Shown: positions 43,186-49,289 of the stretch, in pieces | Layout of the letters: every line of letters starts with the position of its first letter | Numbering within the stretch: the first letter of the stretch is position 1 | Origin: an uncultured Alphaproteobacteria bacterium | GTDB taxonomy: Bacteria; Pseudomonadota; Alphaproteobacteria; HIMB59; GCA-002718135 | Direction: 5' to 3' | Assembly: GCA_902621305.1 (NCBI GenBank) | Contig: CACNLM010000011.1 | Coordinates: 1-49,289, forward strand | Length of the DNA stretch: 49,289 bases | Notes under the pieces: model-generated | Databases searched by the model: none | Told to the model about the DNA's origin: nothing | What the model saw: the letters and a program-made list of their open reading frames with translations, nothing else | Program-made: the position numbers and the translations under genes

Positions 43186-44637
43186 GTGAACTCAGAAACT
43201 CTAAATACATTAGATTCTTATAGTAAAAATAAGTATAAATATGGTTTTGTAACTGACATAGATAATGAAAAGCCTAAAAAAGGGCTAAACGAAGATACTA
43301 TCAAATTCATATCATTAAAAAAGAACGAACCAGATTGGATGCTTGAATGGAGACTAAAAGCATTTTTAAAATGGAAAAAAATGAAAGAACCAAAATGGGC
43401 AAATCTTAATTTTCCTCAAATTGATTATCAAGATATTTACTATTATTCAGCTCCAAAAGGTTTTGATAAGAAACCTAAAGATCTCAGCGAAGTAGATCCA
43501 AAACTTATAGAGACATACAATAAACTTGGCATTCCTCTAGAGGAGCAAAAAGTATTAGCGGGTGTTGCCGTTGATGTTGTGTTTGATAGCGTTTCAGTTG
43601 CAACCACCTATAAAGGTGAATTAGAAAAACTTGGTATAATTTTTTGTTCCATCGGGGAGGCAATTCAGAAACATCCTGATTTAATAAAAAAATATTTAGG
43701 TTCTGTTATACCACCAGGAGATCATTCTTTTTCAGCATTAAACTCTGCTGTGTTTACGGATGGATCCTTTGTATACATTCCAGAAGGTGTAAAGTGTCCA
43801 ATGGAACTTTCTACCTATTTTAGAATTAATGCAGAAAATACTGGCCAATTTGAAAGAACTCTAATTATTGCAGATAAGGGTAGTTATGTTAGTTACTTAG
43901 AAGGCTGTACTGCTCCCAAAAGAGATGACAATCAATTGCATGCTGCTAATGTAGAATTAATCGCTCTAGAAGATGCTGAAATAAAATATTCAACTGTTCA
44001 AAATTGGTATCCAGGAGATGAAGATGGCAAAGGTGGAATTTACAATTTTGTCACTAAAAGAGGTCTTTGTGCAGGTAAAAATAGTAAGATATCATGGACT
44101 CAAGTCGAAACTGGTTCTGCTATTACATGGAAATATCCTAGTTGTATTTTAAAAGGAGATAATTCAATCGGTGAATTTTACTCTGTAGCAATTACAAATA
44201 ATTTTCAACAAGCTGATACAGGGACAAAGATGACTCACATTGGTAAAAATACCAAAAGTAAAATAATTTCAAAAGGTATTTCTCTTGGTAAATCTCAAAA
44301 TACATACAGAGGTGAGGTTTCTTTTTTAAGAAAAGCAGATAAGGCACGAAATTATACTCAATGTGATTCTTTGTTAGTAGGAAATAAGTGTGGAGCACAT
44401 ACAGTTCCTTATATTGACTCAAAAAATAATACTGCAGTTATTGAACATGAAGCTTCAACTTCTAAGATAAATGAAGATCAACTTTATTACTGCAGACAAA
44501 GAGGTTTAAGCCATGAAGAAGCAGTTTCATTAATAGTTAATGGTTTCTGCAAGCAAGTTTTACAAGAACTTCCAATGGAATTTGCTGTTGAAGCACAAAA
44601 GCTTGTATCTATTTCTCTTGAGGGAAGTGTAGGGTAA
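43186..44637 (+). CDS. sufB: Fe-S cluster assembly protein SufB
   Basis: SufB is the scaffold subunit of the SufBC2D complex on which Fe-S clusters form. The 483-residue protein shows the family's N-terminal [15 protein letters not shown], the [23 protein letters not shown] segment in the beta-helix core, and the C-terminal [19 protein letters not shown] with the conserved Glu and Cys. The start is GTG, since an in-frame TGA at 43177 excludes any earlier start. The sufC ATG follows one base after the stop. Confidence 0.96.
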   Translation: MNSETLNTLDSYSKNKYKYGFVTDIDNEKPKKGLNEDTIKFISLKKNEPDWMLEWRLKAFLKWKKMKEPKWANLNFPQIDYQDIYYYSAPKGFDKKPKDLSEVDPKLIETYNKLGIPLEEQKVLAGVAVDVVFDSVSVATTYKGELEKLGIIFCSIGEAIQKHPDLIKKYLGSVIPPGDHSFSALNSAVFTDGSFVYIPEGVKCPMELSTYFRINAENTGQFERTLIIADKGSYVSYLEGCTAPKRDDNQLHAANVELIALEDAEIKYSTVQNWYPGDEDGKGGIYNFVTKRGLCAGKNSKISWTQVETGSAITWKYPSCILKGDNSIGEFYSVAITNNFQQADTGTKMTHIGKNTKSKIISKGISLGKSQNTYRGEVSFLRKADKARNYTQCDSLLVGNKCGAHTVPYIDSKNNTAVIEHEASTSKINEDQLYYCRQRGLSHEEAVSLIVNGFCKQVLQELPMEFAVEAQKLVSISLEGSVG

Positions 44638-44638
44638 T

Positions 44639-45379
44639 ATGTTTTTAGAAATCCAAGATCTATCAGTAAAAATTGAAAATAAAAATATTCTTAAAGGGCT
44701 TAACTTGAATATCAATAAAGGTGAAGTGCATGCAATTATGGGACCAAATGGATGTGGTAAAAGCACATTAGCAAACGTTCTAGCAGGTAAAGAGGATTAC
44801 GAAATCTTAAATGGCAAAATTAATTTCAAAGATAACGATTTATTTGATTTAAATATTGAAGAAAGAGCTCAAGAAGGAATGTTTTTGGCTTTTCAATATC
44901 CAGTTGAAATACCTGGAGTAAATATCACTCCCTTTTTACATTCTGCAATTAATTCAAAAAGAAAACGTATGAACGAAGAAGAAATTGATAATTTATCATT
45001 TGCTAAGCTTTTAAAATCTAAGGCTAGTGATTTAGGTATAAACATTGATATGCTTAAGAGATCAGTTAATACAGGCTTCTCTGGAGGTGAAAAAAAACGT
45101 TACGAAATTTTACAAATGAGTATACTTAATCCAGATTTAGCTATTTTAGATGAAACTGACTCAGGACTTGATATTGACGCTCTTAAAATAGTTACTGATG
45201 GGGTTAATAAACTTAAAACAAAAGATAATTCATTTTTAATCATTACTCATTATCAAAAACTTTTGGATTATATAAAACCAGATTACGTACATGTTATGGT
45301 AAATGGCTCTATTGTTAAATCAGGAGGCTCTGAAATTGCTGTCGAAATAGAAAAAGATGGATTTCAAAAATTTCAGTAA
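44639..45379 (+). CDS. sufC: Fe-S cluster assembly ATPase SufC
   Basis: SufC is the ABC-type ATPase of the SufBC2D scaffold complex. The 246-residue protein has Walker A GPNGCGKST at 35-43, the SGGEKKR signature, and Walker B ILDETDSGLDIDAL, in which the usual D-E-P is replaced by DETDSG as is normal for SufC. The FQYPVEIPGV segment is also diagnostic. The stop overlaps the sufD ATG by one base. Confidence 0.97.
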   Translation: MFLEIQDLSVKIENKNILKGLNLNINKGEVHAIMGPNGCGKSTLANVLAGKEDYEILNGKINFKDNDLFDLNIEERAQEGMFLAFQYPVEIPGVNITPFLHSAINSKRKRMNEEEIDNLSFAKLLKSKASDLGINIDMLKRSVNTGFSGGEKKRYEILQMSILNPDLAILDETDSGLDIDALKIVTDGVNKLKTKDNSFLIITHYQKLLDYIKPDYVHVMVNGSIVKSGGSEIAVEIEKDGFQKFQ

Positions 45380-46605
45380 TGAATATACAAGATAATTATC
45401 TAAAAAATAAAAAAAACATTTTTTTTACAGAAAATGAAGATGTTGAAAACCATAGGAAAAAATTAATAAATATTTTTGAAAAAGATAGGTTTGATAAAAA
45501 AAATAATGAAAGTTTAAAAAACGTAAATTTAAAAAACTTTCTTGACTTTAACTATAAATATCTTGTCCCAGAAGAAACATCAGTAATTAACAATAATCAT
45601 GATAATAGTTATTCAATAGTTTCTGTAAATGGACAGTGTGCAAGTTTTAAAGATGATAAAATTGAAATTACAAAAATTTTAGACGAAGATTACAATGATT
45701 TTTCTAAAAATGATACAATTGAAAAAAACGATCATTTTGTAAATCTAAATTCATTATTTTTAAATAGCGGTTTTAAGATTATTATAAAGAAAAATAATAA
45801 CATAAAAATTAAAATATCAAACATTATAACTGATGATGATTTAACAATTTTTCAAAAAAATAATTATATTTGTGAAGATGGGTCATCTCTAAATCTTATT
45901 GAAGAATTTGAAAATAAAAATAATTCTACATCAAATATATTAAATGTAATTAAATTAGAAAAAAATTCTCAGTTAAATCATTTTCTAATTCAAGACAATG
46001 CTCCCGATCATAATTTAATAATAACAACTCATTCTTCATGTAAGAAAGATTCTATTTACAATCAAAAAGTGTATAATTTTTCAGAAGGTTACGTTAGAAA
46101 TTTTCATTATTCTGAACTAATAGAAACTAACTCAGAAGCTGATTTACAAGGAATATTTTTTCTAAAAGATAATAACACATCAAATAACAAAACATTTGTT
46201 AAGCATTTAGCTGAGAATTGTAAAAGCAATCAAGTTTATAAGGGCATTTTGAACGATCACTCTAAAGCAACATACTTTAGTAACACTCATGTCGACCAAG
46301 AAGCACAAAAAACAGAGGGGTATCAACTAAGTAAAGGGATACTTTTATCTGATAACGCATCGTATTTTTCTAAACCTGAATTAAAAATATATGCTGATGA
46401 TGTGAAATGTAGTCATGGCTCTACTATTGGTCCTATAGACGAAAATGCTATTTTTTATCTTCGATCTAGAGGTATGAGTAAAATTGCAGCAACTAAAATA
46501 TTGATATCATCATTTATTAATGAAGAATTAAGTAGTATTGATAATGAACAAATGTCTGAAAAAATACAAAAAAAACTAGTAAGATACTTAAGTCAAGTGA
46601 AATGA
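45379..46605 (+). CDS. sufD: Fe-S cluster assembly protein SufD
   Basis: SufD is the partner of SufB in the scaffold complex. The 408-residue protein is divergent and Asn/Lys-rich in its N-terminal half. The C-terminal beta-helix part is clear, with KTEGYQLSKGILLSDNA, the conserved DDVKCSHGSTIGPIDE and YLRSRGMSK. Low similarity of the N-terminal half is common for SufD. The last codons overlap the sufS start by 4 bases. Confidence 0.94.
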   Translation: MNIQDNYLKNKKNIFFTENEDVENHRKKLINIFEKDRFDKKNNESLKNVNLKNFLDFNYKYLVPEETSVINNNHDNSYSIVSVNGQCASFKDDKIEITKILDEDYNDFSKNDTIEKNDHFVNLNSLFLNSGFKIIIKKNNNIKIKISNIITDDDLTIFQKNNYICEDGSSLNLIEEFENKNNSTSNILNVIKLEKNSQLNHFLIQDNAPDHNLIITTHSSCKKDSIYNQKVYNFSEGYVRNFHYSELIETNSEADLQGIFFLKDNNTSNNKTFVKHLAENCKSNQVYKGILNDHSKATYFSNTHVDQEAQKTEGYQLSKGILLSDNASYFSKPELKIYADDVKCSHGSTIGPIDENAIFYLRSRGMSKIAATKILISSFINEELSSIDNEQMSEKIQKKLVRYLSQVK

Positions 46606-47798
46606 ATATTTCAAATTTAAAATCAAGATTTCCCGTATTTAAAAAAAATCCCAATCTAGTTTTTTTAGATACCGCAGCTTCAGCATTAAAAGTTGATGAA
46701 ATGATTGAAGCCACTAATAACTGTTACACAAATGAATATGCAAATATTCATAGAGGTAATTATGAATTAAGCTCAAAGTTAACAAAAAAATTTGAAGATT
46801 CACGAAAGAAAATTTCAGATTATTTAAATACTTCTGAAAACAACATTATTTTTGTTAAAAGTGCAACTGAGGGAATAAATTTAATTGCATCTTGTATGTC
46901 TAAAAGATTTTTAGAGGTTGGCGATGAAATAATCTTAAGTTATCTTGAACACCATGCTAATTTGATACCTTGGCATTTAATTGAAAAAAAGATAAAAATT
47001 ATTCCTCTGGGACTAAATGAAAATAGTGAAATTAATTATGATGAATTAAATAATAAAATTAACTCAAAAACAAAACTAATTACATTAACTCATATGTCAA
47101 ATGTTACAGGATCAATAACAAATTTTGATAAAGTAAAAGAAATTGCAAAAAAATATAATATCCCCCTTCTATTGGATGGTTGCCAATTTGCTCCTCACAA
47201 AAAAGTTGATCTCAAAGATTTAGATCCTGATTTTTATGTTTTTTCTGCACATAAAATGTATGGCCCCTCAGGTCTTGGTATACTGTATATGAAAGATAAG
47301 TGGATAGATGAATTTTCTCCCTACCAAGGAGGAGGTCAAATGATTCATGATGTAGATATTGATAAAAGTACATATGCGAATGGTTACGAAAAATTTGAGG
47401 CAGGAACTCCTCCCATTGCACCAGTTATTGGATTTTCTTCTTCATTAAATTTTATGAATGAAGTAGATCCAAATATTATTTATGATCATGAAATGAAACT
47501 TCATGATTACGCTTATGAAAAACTTTCAAAATTCAATAATATAAAAATATATGGATCAGATAAAAATAAAGGAGCAATCATTTCTTTTAATATAGAAGGG
47601 GTACATAGTTCTGATTTAGGCGCGATGTTAGATAAAAAAAACATAGCTATAAGAACAGGACATCATTGTTGTCAACCTCTTATGAAGTATTTTAATATTA
47701 ACGGTACTTCTAGAATTTCATTTGGAGTATATAATACAAAAGATGATGTTGATTATTTTGTAGATAGTATAAAAGAAATTATTAAAATTTTATTATAA
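46602..47798 (+). CDS. sufS: Cysteine desulfurase SufS
   Basis: This pyridoxal-phosphate enzyme removes sulfur from cysteine to supply the Suf system. The 398-residue protein has the YANIHRGNYELS segment, the PLP-binding Lys218 in FSAHKMYGP and the persulfide-carrying Cys356 in RTGHHCCQPL. The double Cys is notable because E. coli SufS has a single one here. The group II motif (RTGHHC) separates it from IscS. No sufE gene adjoins it, so its sulfur acceptor is elsewhere or absent. Confidence 0.96.
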   Translation: MNISNLKSRFPVFKKNPNLVFLDTAASALKVDEMIEATNNCYTNEYANIHRGNYELSSKLTKKFEDSRKKISDYLNTSENNIIFVKSATEGINLIASCMSKRFLEVGDEIILSYLEHHANLIPWHLIEKKIKIIPLGLNENSEINYDELNNKINSKTKLITLTHMSNVTGSITNFDKVKEIAKKYNIPLLLDGCQFAPHKKVDLKDLDPDFYVFSAHKMYGPSGLGILYMKDKWIDEFSPYQGGGQMIHDVDIDKSTYANGYEKFEAGTPPIAPVIGFSSSLNFMNEVDPNIIYDHEMKLHDYAYEKLSKFNNIKIYGSDKNKGAIISFNIEGVHSSDLGAMLDKKNIAIRTGHHCCQPLMKYFNINGTSRISFGVYNTKDDVDYFVDSIKEIIKILL

Positions 47799-47801
47799 TT
47801 A

Positions 47802-48188
47802 ATGGAAGAAAAGCATTTAAAAGATTTTTTACCAGATAAAAATTCAAGTTACATAAAAAATTTTTCAAATTCAAATAAATTACCAAAAATCAAAGAAGAT
47901 CAGGTTATAGAGTGCATAAGGACAGTTATGGATCCAGAAATACCAGTCAATTTATATGATTTAGGTTTAATTTACGAAATTAAAATAAATGATAATAATG
48001 ATGTCAAAATTAAAATGACTTTAACTAATCCAAATTGTCCAGTTGCTGGAATTATGCCTGAAAGTGTTGGAAAATCAGTCGAAAATATATCAAATCTAAA
48101 TTCTATAGAGGTATCTCTGGTTTGGCATCCAAAATGGCATAAAGATTTAATGTCCGAAGAAGCAAAACTTGCTTTAGATATTTTTTAA
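47802..48188 (+). CDS. sufT: SufT-like MIP18/DUF59-family Fe-S protein
   Basis: This 128-residue protein of the MIP18/DUF59 family takes part in late Fe-S maturation. The core starts near residue 35 with VIECIRTVMDPEIPVNLYDLGLIYEI. The conserved cysteine lies in MTLTNPNCPVAGIMPES, and the end VSLVWHPKWHKDLMSEEAKLALD matches the family. About 30 hydrophilic residues precede the domain. It is 3 bases from the sufS stop, supporting a Suf role. Confidence 0.9.
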   Translation: MEEKHLKDFLPDKNSSYIKNFSNSNKLPKIKEDQVIECIRTVMDPEIPVNLYDLGLIYEIKINDNNDVKIKMTLTNPNCPVAGIMPESVGKSVENISNLNSIEVSLVWHPKWHKDLMSEEAKLALDIF

Positions 48189-48207
48189 ATTAATTTATAA
48201 TTAAAGA

Positions 48208-48543
48208 ATGAATAATATATTATCCATAACTCCCAATGCATCAAACCAAATCAAAAAGATTTTATTAAATGCACCTGTTGGAATGGACTCAGTTGTTATT
48301 GGCATCGATAAGTCTGGTTGCAGTGGATATGCTTATAAATTGGACTTTGGTAATTCATCTGATTTAAAAAATTTTGAAACTATTAACAAAGATGGTGCAA
48401 AAGTTTTAATTGATCCTAAAGCTACAATGTTTCTTTTAGGCTCAGTTATGGATTACAGACAAGATAAACTTGCATCAAGATTTGTTTTTGATAATCCAAA
48501 TGAAAAAAATACATGTGGATGTGGAGAATCATTTAGTATTTAA
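48208..48543 (+). CDS. sufA: A-type Fe-S carrier protein (SufA/IscA family)
   Basis: This is a 111-residue A-type carrier that transfers Fe-S clusters to apoproteins. The three conserved cysteines are present: one in KSGCSGYAYKLDF and the pair in the C-terminal CGCGESF. The length is typical of the HesB/IscA/SufA family (about 107-122). Gene position at the end of the suf cluster suggests SufA. A tRNA-Met gene begins 13 bases after the stop. Confidence 0.94.
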   Translation: MNNILSITPNASNQIKKILLNAPVGMDSVVIGIDKSGCSGYAYKLDFGNSSDLKNFETINKDGAKVLIDPKATMFLLGSVMDYRQDKLASRFVFDNPNEKNTCGCGESFSI

Positions 48544-48556
48544 ATTTTTAATAATT

Positions 48557-48633
48557 GGCGGAGTAGCTCAGTTGGTCAGAGCGCACGGCTCATATTCGTG
48601 ATGTCGGGGGTTCAAATCCCTCCTCCGCTACCA
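48557..48633 (+). tRNA. tRNA-Met (CAT anticodon), probably elongator
   Basis: A complete cloverleaf can be folded. The acceptor is GGCGGAG/CTCCGCT (closing G-U pair at the end), the D stem GCTC/GAGC, the anticodon stem CACGG/TCGTG with loop CTCATAT, and the T stem GGGGG/CCCTC with loop TTCAAAT. Discriminator A and an encoded CCA follow. The anticodon is CAT. The first base pair is G-U rather than the initiator's mismatch, and the anticodon stem lacks the three G-C pairs of an initiator, so elongator Met is most likely. A lysidine-modified tRNA-Ile2 is less likely. Confidence 0.9.
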
Positions 48634-49289
48634 TTTTTTTATTAGATAAGATTTTTCATTATAATTATTATTATATGTTGATTCTATTATTTTAAAATTT
48701 GCTTTCTGAAAAAAAGAAACATAATCTTTATTTGACCAATTATGATCACCTTTAACATGACTTTTTTTAAAAATATTACTGTATTTGATGCTAAATTTAT
48801 TTTTTTCCCTAAAATTTTTATAATTTAATAAAAATTTTGTTAGAAATTTTAAAACTTTCACAAAGTAATTTAAATTAGAAAAATGAGGCTCTCCTAAAAT
48901 TATCACTAATCCATTTACATTTAGCATTTCATTTACCGATTTTAATATCAGAACAGGCTCATTAAAATGATGCAATGCCTTTGACATTATAGCTAAATCG
49001 TACTTTTCATGTGTTTTGAAATAATCAAAATTTCCTTCAATTAATTCAATCTGTTTATTAGTAAAATCAAATTCATTAAATACTATTGGTGCCAATTCAT
49101 GTATTCTATGTTTTGAAAAATCTATACATGTCAATTTGTTGAAATCTTTTTTGTTAAGAGTTACTGCTTCTATGTAGCATATTCCACTTGCTAAGGAAAA
49201 AATATTTTTATCCCTAAAGTCAAAATTTGCTAATTTAATATAACTTTTAATTATATCTAAATGATACTTAATTTTTTTTGATGAATTTA
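48628..49289 (-). CDS. SAM-dependent methyltransferase, N-terminus beyond the window
   Basis: A frame open to the right edge ends at TAG 48630-48628. About 220 residues are visible. The SAM-binding fold is recognisable: FSLASGICYIEA (degenerate glycine motif), KLTCIDFSKHRI with the acidic residue of motif II, a DLAIMSKALHHFNEP motif IV region and LNVNGLVIILGEP. A TTG at 49134 could not be the start because it would remove motif I. The substrate is unknown. It is strongly A/T and Asn/Lys-rich, like surface-glycan genes. The last codon and stop lie inside the tRNA-Met CCA end. Confidence 0.8.
   Translation of the reverse strand, partial: NSSKKIKYHLDIIKSYIKLANFDFRDKNIFSLASGICYIEAVTLNKKDFNKLTCIDFSKHRIHELAPIVFNEFDFTNKQIELIEGNFDYFKTHEKYDLAIMSKALHHFNEPVLILKSVNEMLNVNGLVIILGEPHFSNLNYFVKVLKFLTKFLLNYKNFREKNKFSIKYSNIFKKSHVKGDHNWSNKDYVSFFQKANFKIIESTYNNNYNEKSYLIKKW

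Noticed and set aside
48634..49289. Integrated element beyond the tRNA-Met
   Set aside because: No integrase, attachment repeat or phage gene is visible in the remaining 650 bases. The idea is kept only as a checkable possibility.

Overview
The window is a gene-dense, strongly AT-rich bacterial chromosome segment. It has almost no intergenic space, and most genes on the same strand overlap or are separated by a few bases. The gene content and order point to a streamlined marine alphaproteobacterium of the SAR11/HIMB59 type. Supporting signs are the NDUFA12-type complex I subunit, the block NDUFA12/DUF2155/aat/accC/accB/aroQ, the long dCTP-deaminase-like protein, rne next to the PBP1A gene and prfB, and a sufBCDS-sufT-sufA cluster. 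The exact clade is inference. No insertion sequence, phage gene, CRISPR array or rRNA was seen, and no gene-free stretch exceeds about 150 bases.

Layout. 1-3005: cell elongation genes (probable end of mreD, mrdA, rodA). 2998-8091: a branched-chain amino-acid-type ABC importer (livGFHM on +, its binding protein convergent on -, with a shared hairpin terminator between them). 8242-13921: gpsA followed by a deoxyribose/ribose module (DERA-type aldolase, two-domain ALDH16-like dehydrogenase, RbsD/FucU mutarotase, ribokinase-family kinase). 13943-17373: small membrane protein, exonuclease I, UppP, DapA-superfamily lyase. 17356-20429 (-): rpe, a LysR regulator, a 27-residue highly basic peptide gene, an SbmA/BacA-like transporter and fxsA. 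20468-22233: cupin, DUF6165, polyprenyl diphosphate synthase. 22363-28699: S49 peptidase, a 53-residue membrane peptide, homodimer-type glycyl-tRNA synthetase, MFS transporter, ygfZ, glycosyltransferase 9, pyrC. 28717-36496: NDUFA12, DUF2155, then on - rne, M48 protease, dcd-like, aroQ, accB, accC, aat. 36605-40062: PBP1A and prfB (RF2) with a programmed frameshift. 40066-43106: tyrS, a hydrolase, mnmA. 43186-48633: suf Fe-S assembly genes ending in a tRNA-Met. 48628-49289 (-): a methyltransferase cut by the window end.

How the genes work together. MrdA/RodA and PBP1A build peptidoglycan and UppP recycles its lipid carrier. The liv system imports an amino acid or a similar solute. The deoC-ALDH-mutarotase-kinase run can be read as a short path from a free (deoxy)pentose to glyceraldehyde-3-phosphate, acetaldehyde and acetate. 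YgfZ and the suf genes serve Fe-S cluster assembly.

The most unusual observations are these. The RF2 recoding site has GUU instead of the usual CUU as slip codon. An intergenic gap holds a 27-residue Lys/Arg-rich peptide with an almost leaderless promoter. Several predicted promoters sit within a few bases of the start codon. A 19-bp inverted repeat lies at the suf promoter. A tRNA gene sits at the end of the suf cluster, and its CCA end doubles as the stop of an opposing gene.
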